DNA of 64,000 nt from Pirellula sp. (GTDB taxonomy: Bacteria > Planctomycetota > Planctomycetia > Pirellulales > Pirellulaceae): NCBI GenBank assembly GCA_021300155.1, contig JAJTID010000033.1, positions 1 through 64,000 on the forward strand. The letters run 5' to 3'. The translations under genes and the position numbers were made by a program. Below the pieces are notes generated by a model. The model searched no databases. It worked only from the letters and a program-made list of their open reading frames with translations, and was not told the DNA's origin. This document shows, one piece after another, positions 1 to 7,574 of this stretch (the first letter of the stretch is position 1; the number at the start of each line of letters is the position of its first letter).

Positions 1-1
1 A

Positions 2-3000
2 GGCCAGGAAGGTCCCATCCTCGGCATGGGGACACGCGAAAACGCGGCCGGACTCGATTTGAATCGTGACTTTATCAAACTCGATTCTCCCGAAGTGCGA
101 TCGCTGGTTCGAACATTCGATGCTTGGGATGTGGATGTGCTTTTCGATTGCCACACGACCAACGGTTCACTGCATCAATACGATTTGACCTACGATATTC
201 CTCACAATCCGGCCGCAAACCAAAAGATCGTTACCTGGCTGCGCAAAGAATTCTTTACTACCGTTGGCGATGAACTCAAAAAAGCTGGACTACCGATTTT
301 CTACTATGGCAATTTCTCAGCAGATCATCAACGTTGGGAGTCATTTGGACACGAGCCACGCTATAGCACGGAGTATATGGGGCTGCGAGGAAAGATCGGT
401 ATTCTGGTCGAGTCGTATTCGTACGCGAGCTACCAGCGTCGTATCGACGCGACTCAAATGTTCGTCGAATCCTGCGTGAAGCAATTGCTCAAGGATTCGA
501 GCAAGATTCAGAGTTGGATCAAAGATAACGCGACTCCAACGAAAGCCTTTCCGATACAGGCCAAGATCGTAGCCGACAGTGGCACATACAAGGTGGGCGG
601 CTATCGCTGGATCGAAGATGCCAACGCCACACCCGACGCTAGTCGTCGCAGCAAGTTTCCGACACCTCGGGATCGCAAAAGAAAATCGGAGATGGTCGAA
701 CAAGAGTTCGATTTGCAGCTTTGGAATGTCGGATCTCCCGCTTTGCAAGTCGATGCGCCGAAGTACTACTTTGTTCCATACGACGCAGCATGGGTGGCGA
801 GCCGACTCCGACTGCATGGAATTCAAATGCTTGAACATGAGCTCAAGTCTCCATTATCCGCGGTCACTGCTTCTCGATATCGCATCGTTTCCACGAAGGA
901 CCAGCCCGAGTTTCAAGCTCACAAGCCCAAAAAGTTTGAAGTAGCCGAAGAGACTTTCGAGTGGGTTCCTCAAAGCGGCTGGCTGGTACCAACGCAACAA
1001 CCCTTGGGAGCCCTCGCGACGTATCTATTGGAACCGCATGCCGACGACTCGTTGGCGTTCTGGAATTTTTTCGATCCGTCCCTGAAGGCCGATAGTGATT
1101 ATCCGGTGATTCGCTTAACGAACCTTCCTAACGGAGCGTCCAGTCGCACGCTTCCTCCGCTTCAGTTGTTGGATCGAAAACCTCGCGATGTGGCAAAGGA
1201 ACCATTAACGCTTGAGAAGCTTTATTCCAAAGATAGGGTCTCCTTTTCTGGGATGCCTACCCCTTTTCCAAGGTGGCTTACCGACAAGGCACAGTACATT
1301 ACCCAACACGATAATCGAATTGTCACTGTCGACTGCCAAACCGGAGCCATGCAACCATTTGACCGACCAGGGAAATTGGCGGACGCCTTGGCAAAGCTGC
1401 AAGCGTTCAGTGACCGAGCAGCGTCCTACAGGAATTCTTTAAGCGCGTTCGACGCGACATTCGAGAACGCTTTGATCGAACACAAAGGGGATCTGTACTT
1501 ATATCGTTCGTCCCAGGATAGCGTTCGGCAACTGACGCACGATGCAAAACAAACGAAGCTTGTGCCAGCCTTGAGCCCCACCGGTTCTCACGTCGCGTTC
1601 ATTCATGAGAACAATATCTGGGTCGTCGATTGCGAATCAACGGAGACTCGGCAACTCACCAAGGATGGCGGTGGAGAAATTCTCAATGGCTACCTGGACT
1701 GGGTTTATCAAGAAGAAGTCTATGGACGAGGACAATTCAAATCGTATTGGTGGAGTCCGGATGGAAAGCATATTGCTTACCTTCGGCTGGATGAAACCCC
1801 TGTCCCCACTTTCGTAGTGGACAACTCGCTTCCGTTCGCCCAATCGATTGAGAAAATGCGGTATCCCAAAAGTGGGCAGCCCAATCCGTTGGTAACCCTT
1901 CATGTCATGGATGTGGCTACAGGTGCACAAACGGAGATCCCATTGAGCGATTATGCTCCGGATGATCGGTTAGTCGTTCGCGTGGGGTGGTCAAGTGTCA
2001 ATCCGTCGCACATCGTGTATCAAGTGCAAAATCGAATCCAGTCGATACTGGATGTTTGGGCTTATGATGTTACGACCAAACAGCAGAAAAAGCTTTTAGA
2101 GGAAAGATCTCCAGCTTGGGTAGATGTGATCGATGAACCACGTTGGCTTCCAGATGGCAGCTTTCTATGGTTGAGTGATTCCGTCGGCGGCAGACGCCAT
2201 CTATATCATTACGATCCTAACGGCCGACGAACGGCTTTGACAGAAGGTGCGTGGGATGTCAAAGAAGTTTCTTGGGTTGCGAAAGATGGTGGTCAGGCGA
2301 TCGTTTTGGCGCATCGATCCGCGCCAACGAATACCGATGTGCTTGCGATCGACATCAAGAATAGAACGATCCGTGCTTTAGGTCCGGAGAGCGGCTCGCA
2401 TCGGATCAGCGTTCACCCCTCAGGAGAGTATCTCTTGGATGCGTGGAGCGATATGAGTCAACCGTCACAATCGTGGCTTTGCGACAAAATGGGCAAGCGT
2501 GTTCGTTATATCGGTGGTCCCAAGAGTGACCGATTCGACTATGTGAAGACACAAACACCCGAGTTGTTTACCATCGCAGCGCGGGATGGATTCGAAATGC
2601 AGTCGATCTTGTACATGCCTACGGAATTCGAACAACGAAAGAAGCAGGCAAAGATTCCAGTTCTGATTCATGTGTATGGCGGGCCGCAAGCTCCGACGGT
2701 AGAGAACTCTTGGACTCACCGCAGCGATTTATGGCATCGATACATGGCGGAACAAGGTGTTGCTGTGTTGTTGTGCGACAATCGGTCTGCACTCGGCAAA
2801 GGAAATTCGGACACGTGGAAGATCTATCGAGATATGGGATCAACGGAATTGCGAGATCTTGAGGATGCCGTTGGCTGGCTCAAATCGCAGGATTGGGTCG
2901 ATGGCGATCGCATCGGAATGTGGGGCTGGAGCTATGGCGGATACTTTACAGCGTATGCGATGACCCACAGCAAGCTCTTTCGTGCCGGGATTGCGGGTGC

Positions 3001-3328
3001 CCCTGTGACGGATTGGCACAACTACGATTCGATCTATACCGAACGATACATGTCGACTCCGCAGTTGAACCCTGAGGGTTACAAAACCAGTTCAGCAGTC
3101 GCAGCAGCGAAAAATCTGAGTGGCAGGCTGATGATCATTCACGGCGAGATCGATGACAATGTTCATATGGCCAACTCGATGCAGTTAGCGCATGCACTTC
3201 AAAAAGCAGGTAAGCAATTCGACTTGATGGTTTATCCCAACAATCGACACGGGATCACCGATCCTGAACAGTCGGCCCACCAATACCAATTGATGACCGA
3301 CTTCTTTTTGCGCGAATTGCGGCCCTAG
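2..3328 (+). CDS. M14 zinc carboxypeptidase fused to S9B dipeptidyl-peptidase IV-like domain (5' partial)
   Basis: The reading frame is open to the window edge, and the codons before the Met at 26 encode GQEGPILG, which fits the middle of an M14 domain, so the true start lies upstream. Numbered from Met26, the first ~160 residues are the second half of an M14 carboxypeptidase: DCHTTNGS carries the third zinc ligand (His43) and GILVES the catalytic Glu (Glu129). The HxxE zinc motif must lie off-window. From about residue 400 a DPP IV-type beta-propeller follows (YWWSPDGKHIAYLRLDE), then an alpha/beta hydrolase with the S9 triad: Ser969 in GWSYGG, Asp1043 in EIDDNVH and His1075 in NNRHG. The likely role is extracytoplasmic peptide breakdown from both ends of a peptide by one polypeptide. 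Both catalytic parts look intact and the frame is uninterrupted. M14 and S9B enzymes are normally separate proteins. Confidence 0.85.
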   Translation, partial: GQEGPILGMGTRENAAGLDLNRDFIKLDSPEVRSLVRTFDAWDVDVLFDCHTTNGSLHQYDLTYDIPHNPAANQKIVTWLRKEFFTTVGDELKKAGLPIFYYGNFSADHQRWESFGHEPRYSTEYMGLRGKIGILVESYSYASYQRRIDATQMFVESCVKQLLKDSSKIQSWIKDNATPTKAFPIQAKIVADSGTYKVGGYRWIEDANATPDASRRSKFPTPRDRKRKSEMVEQEFDLQLWNVGSPALQVDAPKYYFVPYDAAWVASRLRLHGIQMLEHELKSPLSAVTASRYRIVSTKDQPEFQAHKPKKFEVAEETFEWVPQSGWLVPTQQPLGALATYLLEPHADDSLAFWNFFDPSLKADSDYPVIRLTNLPNGASSRTLPPLQLLDRKPRDVAKEPLTLEKLYSKDRVSFSGMPTPFPRWLTDKAQYITQHDNRIVTVDCQTGAMQPFDRPGKLADALAKLQAFSDRAASYRNSLSAFDATFENALIEHKGDLYLYRSSQDSVRQLTHDAKQTKLVPALSPTGSHVAFIHENNIWVVDCESTETRQLTKDGGGEILNGYLDWVYQEEVYGRGQFKSYWWSPDGKHIAYLRLDETPVPTFVVDNSLPFAQSIEKMRYPKSGQPNPLVTLHVMDVATGAQTEIPLSDYAPDDRLVVRVGWSSVNPSHIVYQVQNRIQSILDVWAYDVTTKQQKKLLEERSPAWVDVIDEPRWLPDGSFLWLSDSVGGRRHLYHYDPNGRRTALTEGAWDVKEVSWVAKDGGQAIVLAHRSAPTNTDVLAIDIKNRTIRALGPESGSHRISVHPSGEYLLDAWSDMSQPSQSWLCDKMGKRVRYIGGPKSDRFDYVKTQTPELFTIAARDGFEMQSILYMPTEFEQRKKQAKIPVLIHVYGGPQAPTVENSWTHRSDLWHRYMAEQGVAVLLCDNRSALGKGNSDTWKIYRDMGSTELRDLEDAVGWLKSQDWVDGDRIGMWGWSYGGYFTAYAMTHSKLFRAGIAGAPVTDWHNYDSIYTERYMSTPQLNPEGYKTSSAVAAAKNLSGRLMIIHGEIDDNVHMANSMQLAHALQKAGKQFDLMVYPNNRHGITDPEQSAHQYQLMTDFFLRELRP

Positions 3329-3395
3329 ACGGGGGCGGTCTATCGCGGATTCGTCAAGATCCTTCACATTTCTGCAGGAGCGTTGGCAGAACACG

Positions 3396-3424
3396 CGCCC
3401 GAAGGGCGGTTGTCAATTTTTTTA
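3396..3424 (+). terminator. Possible intrinsic terminator of the peptidase fusion gene
   Basis: A 5-bp GC stem (CGCCC, GAA loop, GGGCG), with three further outer pairs after a mismatch, is followed eight bases on by a run of seven T. It lies 68 bp after the stop codon. The stem is short, so this is tentative. Confidence 0.35.
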
Positions 3425-3488
3425 GATTCTGGTAGTTTTTCTAATGAAAGTTCGCAATTGGTGAACTGAGACCGAGTTACTCAGATAC

Positions 3489-4112
3489 ATGGAAATTCAA
3501 ATGCGTTTACTTGCACTTACCCTTTTGATGACGATTGGTTTTATTGGAATGGCAGCAGCAGAATCTCCCAAAAATGGCAAGATCACCCATAGCGTCTACT
3601 TCGATATTGCGATCGATGGCAAGGACGCAGGCCGAATTGTAATGGGCCTTTTTGGCGATGATGTTCCAAAGACAGTAGAAAACTTCCGATGCCTATGCAC
3701 GGGCGAGAAGGGGAAAGGAAAGAGCGGCAAACCTTTGCACTACAAGGATAGCAGTTTCCACCGAGTCATTACTAACTTTATGCTGCAAGGCGGAGACTTC
3801 ACCGCAGGCAACGGAACGGGTGGCGAAAGCATTTACGGCTCAAAGTTCCCAGATGAGTCGTTCAAGTTCAAGCACGACGAACCAGGTCTCTTGAGCATGG
3901 CGAATGCAGGGCCAAACACGAACGGCTCCCAGTTCTTCATCACAACCGTTGTGACCGACTGGTTGGACGGAAGACACGTCGTATTCGGACGAGTAACCGA
4001 AGGCATGGATGTTGTGAAGAAGATCGAAGGCCTAGGATCGCAAAGCGGCAAGACAAAGGGAACGATTACTATCAAGGATTGCGGCGAAATCAAAGCCGAA
4101 GCCAAGAAGTAG
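3489..4112 (+). CDS. Secreted cyclophilin-type peptidyl-prolyl cis-trans isomerase
   Basis: A 207-aa protein with an N-terminal signal peptide (hydrophobic residues about 5-23, ending in AAA-ES) and one complete cyclophilin domain. It should catalyse proline isomerisation during folding outside the cytoplasm. Active-site motifs are present: FHRVI (catalytic Arg), LQGGDF, NGSQFFI and [12 protein letters not shown], the Trp being the residue linked to cyclosporin binding in family members. It carries the GKSGKPLHY insertion and the two cysteines (in LCTGEKG and KDCGEI) typical of divergent-loop cyclophilins best known from plants. An alternative ATG at 3501 has a better-placed GGAA upstream and would remove four residues. 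It stands alone between terminator-like hairpins. Confidence 0.93.
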   Translation: MEIQMRLLALTLLMTIGFIGMAAAESPKNGKITHSVYFDIAIDGKDAGRIVMGLFGDDVPKTVENFRCLCTGEKGKGKSGKPLHYKDSSFHRVITNFMLQGGDFTAGNGTGGESIYGSKFPDESFKFKHDEPGLLSMANAGPNTNGSQFFITTVVTDWLDGRHVVFGRVTEGMDVVKKIEGLGSQSGKTKGTITIKDCGEIKAEAKK

Positions 4113-4134
4113 TTCATCGTTCAAAGCCATAGTT

Positions 4135-4213
4135 GACTGCTCCGTCGGTTTGGTGACAGTTGCTGACCGCTACGTCGGTCATTCTAAAAAGGGGTGCGGA
4201 CCGCTTGTCGGTC
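4135..4213. repeat. Three imperfect palindromic units downstream of the cyclophilin gene
   Basis: Three units of the form GACCGCT-(x)-CGTCGGTC begin at 4135, 4165 and 4199. Units two and three can each fold as GACCG/CGGTC hairpins. The third lies inside the probable terminator. They resemble REP-type intergenic palindromes, but no other copy was noticed in this window. Confidence 0.45.
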
Positions 4214-4232
4214 AGCACCCTTATGTTTTTCT
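4190..4232 (+). terminator. Intrinsic terminator of the cyclophilin gene
   Basis: GGGTGC (4192-4197) pairs with GCACCC (4215-4220), and an inner GACCG/CGGTC stem extends the hairpin to about eleven pairs with one mismatch and a CTTG loop. A T-rich tract (TTATGTTTTT) follows immediately. It ends transcription before the creatininase-like gene. Confidence 0.65.
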
Positions 4233-4294
4233 TCCTTTTGTTGTAGCAGCACGGTAGATGGATCGGCAGAGCGATCCACTCCATTGGGGGCCTT

Positions 4295-5086
4295 ATGTCG
4301 AGTCAATCACCGAAACCTTGGGTACTTGCAGAGTGCGATTATGGTTTCATCAAGGAGGCTAGCATTCAAGTAGCCGTGCTTCCATTCGGTGCTACAGAAC
4401 CGCACAATTTGCATCTTCCCTACGGCACAGATATCTACGAAGCCACGATACTTGGTGAACGCTTGTGCCGTGCAGCCTACGAAAGAGGGGCCAAGATTAC
4501 GTTGCTGCCAACGCTTCCGTTTGGCGTTCAAACGAATATGCGTGAACTGCCTCTCGCTATCAATCTGAATCCTTCGACGCTATGTCGAGTCGTGATGGAC
4601 ATTGTTCATTCGCTCAACAACAACGGAATCAAGAAAATCGTCCTCCTCAACAGCCACGGCGGAAATGAACTCAAGCCTGTATTGAGAGAACTGGCTGGTG
4701 AAGGAGTCCAGGTTTTTTTGATTGACTGGTTTCGCGTTCTTAACGATGTTTACAAGACTATCTTCGAGCATCCGGAAGATCATGCGGGTGAAATGGAAAC
4801 GTCATTCGCTTTAGCGTTTTTTCCTGAAATGGTACGACATAAACCCGATGGAACTCTGGCTGCCGATGAGGGAGCGACTGCCAAAACACGCTTTGAAGCG
4901 GTGAATCGCGGCTGGGTTTCCATCACCCGCCCATGGCATTTGTTGACAACCAATACGGGTTCAGGAAATCCGCACGCCGCAAGCGCTGAAAAAGGAGAAC
5001 GTTGCATGGAGCTACTCGTCGAGCGGCTCGCTACGTTCCTGGTCGAATTGTCGACTTCTCCAATCGACAAGCATTTTCCGTACTAA
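4295..5086 (+). CDS. Creatininase-family amidohydrolase
   Basis: A 263-aa cytosolic protein with no signal peptide, full length for the creatininase fold. Members hydrolyse cyclic or linear amides at a two-metal centre; besides creatininase the family includes the mycofactocin maturase MftE and FAPy deformylases, so the substrate cannot be assigned here. The metal-ligand signatures are visible: GATEPHNLHLPYGTD near the N-terminus, NSHGGNE in the middle, and DHAGEMETS towards the C-terminus. The GGGGG run at 4286-4290 sits a few bases before the ATG and supports this start. It has no obvious operon partner: the next gene converges on it and the upstream gene ends in a terminator. Confidence 0.85.
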   Translation: MSSQSPKPWVLAECDYGFIKEASIQVAVLPFGATEPHNLHLPYGTDIYEATILGERLCRAAYERGAKITLLPTLPFGVQTNMRELPLAINLNPSTLCRVVMDIVHSLNNNGIKKIVLLNSHGGNELKPVLRELAGEGVQVFLIDWFRVLNDVYKTIFEHPEDHAGEMETSFALAFFPEMVRHKPDGTLAADEGATAKTRFEAVNRGWVSITRPWHLLTTNTGSGNPHAASAEKGERCMELLVERLATFLVELSTSPIDKHFPY

Positions 5087-5101
5087 ATTGGCGTAGTCCA
5101 G

Positions 5102-6100
5102 CTACGGCAAAGCTACAACAATACCATCGTTTCGGCCGGCCATTGCTCGATACGTTGGCATATCAACATTCGTCGAGATCGTGTGGGTTGAGCCGTCCAT
5201 CAACAAGAACAAGCAACCGCCAGTGTGAGGGCTCCAGAAACCGCCAGGACTGCCAGCGGGAGCATTGGGCCCTCCGGTGCGAACGTGAACTGTTGCCATG
5301 GTTATCGCCGGTCGGACGGTTTGACCGACGACTTGACCACGGCTTGAAGCAATTCGCGGGGAGAATACGGTTTGTGCAGTGGGTATCACACCAGCCCATC
5401 CGTTTGGCGCAAACATGCTTGAGCGTTCGCCGAGTCCAATGGTGTTGGAAGTTCCGTCGGCGATCTGAGAGTGACGCACTCCAACATTACGATGAAACAT
5501 GCCGTTAAAGGGATGCTCTTCGTACATGGCGCTATAGGCAGGAGCGTTGGCAGGATCCCCTCCACCCAAGCATGCCAAGTAACTAGTGTGCGCGAGGTCC
5601 GTGATCCCAATCGTTGTTGGCCACACCGTCACTGGACCGGTCCAGGCATCGGATGGACATTGGTACTCTTTCACTCTCGTGCTGCGAGCCATTTGGTTTG
5701 CTGGAGCAGTAATTGGAAGATTAAAATTGATGTTGTTGTGAAGGTTAGCCTGTTCCATCTGCGGCAGAACCATGGCGAAGAAACTCCAGCCGGGACCCAC
5801 TTCGGGAACAGGATTATTCCCACCGGGCCATGGTCCCGTAACGCGGGAGATGAATGCGGGTGGAAACGTTCTGAAGGCCGACTCGTAGTTGTGCAAGGCC
5901 AATCCCATCTGCTTCATGTTGTTCGAACATTGAAGTCGACGAGCGGCCTCTCGCGCAGCTTGTACTGCTGGCAATAGAAGCCCCACTAGAATTCCAATGA
6001 TTGCGATAACCACTAACAGTTCGACGAGCGTAAAGCCACGAAGTCGGGGGGCGTGGAAACGAAATGGAGAACCTCGCATGGAAGCTACATGGATCGCCAT
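5102..6100 (-). CDS. DUF1559 family protein with type IV prepilin-like leader
   Basis: A 332-aa protein whose N-terminus carries a class III prepilin leader, GFTLVELLVVIAIIG, preceded by basic residues. A prepilin peptidase would cut between Gly22 and Phe23 and methylate the Phe. The hydrophobic helix is followed by the QAAREAARRLQCSNNMKQMGLALHNY segment typical of DUF1559, here split across a longer stretch, and the C-terminal motif with LMDGS is present. Such proteins are strongly expanded in Planctomycetes and are thought to form pseudopilin-like surface or periplasmic structures; individual functions are unknown. A second ATG at 6076 would give a shorter leader. It is a single gene converging on the creatininase-like gene, with no partner. 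Confidence 0.9.
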   Translation of the reverse strand: MAIHVASMRGSPFRFHAPRLRGFTLVELLVVIAIIGILVGLLLPAVQAAREAARRLQCSNNMKQMGLALHNYESAFRTFPPAFISRVTGPWPGGNNPVPEVGPGWSFFAMVLPQMEQANLHNNINFNLPITAPANQMARSTRVKEYQCPSDAWTGPVTVWPTTIGITDLAHTSYLACLGGGDPANAPAYSAMYEEHPFNGMFHRNVGVRHSQIADGTSNTIGLGERSSMFAPNGWAGVIPTAQTVFSPRIASSRGQVVGQTVRPAITMATVHVRTGGPNAPAGSPGGFWSPHTGGCLFLLMDGSTHTISTNVDMPTYRAMAGRNDGIVVALP

Positions 6101-6511
6101 AATCTCAGCCGTTTTAGGAGGATCAGAAAGGGAAAAGGGTCACTCGACGCCTTGTGATCGCGGTTCTGAATTTGGCTGGCTGGCAGAAGGCTGGCTGGCT
6201 ACGTAAACCGAACTCGAAGGTCAAAAAGAACTTGCTGTTCTCAGCTAAGACGAATCCTGGCAAGAAGTTACGACGTAGCCTTAAAGGTCTACGACTCGCG
6301 ACCGCTTGATGAGATTTTGTCTCAACAATAATACTTTATTCATATGCTCCCTTGTTTCAAGCCCCAATTTGGTGTGTTGTCTCAAAGAATCCCGCAGCTG
6401 GAAGCGTCCCGCACTTAGAAAACCCCTACATTACGAGGAGTAAGGCTAATATTAGGAGCGTGCGAAAAAGGACATTCACATTTAGAACAGCTGGGGGGAT
6501 TATGACAGGAT
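6101..6511. other. Gene-free stretch between two minus-strand genes
   Basis: About 410 bp without a credible gene. It should hold the promoter of the DUF1559 gene. Two small details are visible: a direct repeat of GGCTGGCTGGC around 6170-6200, and a 15-bp inverted repeat TGAGA-N5-TCTCA at 6310-6324 in an AT-rich block, a possible operator. No clear terminator was found for the membrane protein gene ending at 6512. Confidence 0.4.
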
Positions 6512-7441
6512 TTACCCGGAACAAAAATTTGTTGACGATCTTGGGTGCGACTGACGTATTGGTCGAAACGTGACAGTGATCGCGACAACCATTGGAATAG
6601 GGATCATGATTAAGCTGATACTATCCAGATCGCGATCGGTCAGCTTTCCATCGATCAACGTGCGAAACACGGGTATGTCTACTAGGTTTTTCCCGTATTT
6701 ATTTATCAATTGTATTACCGAGTAGAAGACGCCGCTTACAAAGATACTCCAGACGCATGCGATCACTATCGGGCGATTTGACGCCAATCGATGAATCATC
6801 AAAGCGATCCAAGTTGTCGGAGTTAGTATCATGGAGAGCAACGAAATAATATAGATCGTCATTGCGTATCGATACTCCAGTTGAGCCACGTTTGAGACGA
6901 GCGTTAAGCAAATGAAGACCATAATGGTGGAGATAAACATATTCACGACCGAGAACTTCAATGTGCCACGAACAAAACGATAACTGCTCAGAACGGAAGC
7001 TAGAACAACTCGCTGAACCAAATAGATGGACGACATCGCTACAAAAGTACAAAACCAATACCACGGAAGCGTGTACATCAAAAAATACGGAGCATCTTCT
7101 GCAGGCAGCCTTCGCGGGAGTTCGTCGTAAGCGACAGACATTGCCATTCCAAACGTCAAGATGAGCAAGGCCGCAGGGAACCACAAATGAGTTTTGTAGT
7201 CCCGCCCCTGCAAGACACAGATTAGGTAGCTCAAAACGGCCGTCTGAATCAATGCGTTCGCATAAAATAACTCTCCATCGCTGGACGGGTAAATGCCGAG
7301 GAAAAATGGGGTAAGGCAGTGCAACAAAGCGAATACAACCGCAAGGCCAATCAAAGGCTGAGGAGAAAGTTTCAACGACTCCTTGTCCGATACAGGATGT
7401 GTTAGATCGAGAGGTGGGGTTTGGTCGTTGGCATGATCCAT
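6512..7441 (-). CDS. Polytopic membrane protein of unknown function
   Basis: A 309-aa protein with no family I recognise. After a polar N-terminal tail of about 27 residues it has roughly eight hydrophobic segments, for example PLIGLAVVFALLHCLTPFFL, ALIQTAVLSYLICVLQG, LWFPAALLILTFGMAMSV, FSVVNMFISTIMVFICLTLV and IVIACVWSIFVSGVFYSVIQL. A soluble loop containing DGKLTDRDLDS precedes the last segment. No catalytic motif is apparent. It is transcribed alone and diverges from the DUF1592 cytochrome gene, 133 bp separating the two start codons. It could be a small-molecule channel or sensor input module, but nothing in the sequence decides this. Confidence 0.7.
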   Translation of the reverse strand: MDHANDQTPPLDLTHPVSDKESLKLSPQPLIGLAVVFALLHCLTPFFLGIYPSSDGELFYANALIQTAVLSYLICVLQGRDYKTHLWFPAALLILTFGMAMSVAYDELPRRLPAEDAPYFLMYTLPWYWFCTFVAMSSIYLVQRVVLASVLSSYRFVRGTLKFSVVNMFISTIMVFICLTLVSNVAQLEYRYAMTIYIISLLSMILTPTTWIALMIHRLASNRPIVIACVWSIFVSGVFYSVIQLINKYGKNLVDIPVFRTLIDGKLTDRDLDSISLIMIPIPMVVAITVTFRPIRQSHPRSSTNFCSG

Positions 7442-7574
7442 CTGTAATCCTCGCCCAGCCGTTATTTTGATGTACTACTTATTTCGATGCCCAATCGCTT
7501 TACCGACCGAGTCGATTGAATCTACAATAGTCCATTGCCTTCCACAATGCTCCCCTCCGAACTGAATCAAGACG

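Noticed and set aside
6160-6205. GGCTGGCTGGC direct repeat as a possible regulatory or recombination site
   Set aside because: Very short, low complexity and without a partner feature; noted only as a detail of the gap.
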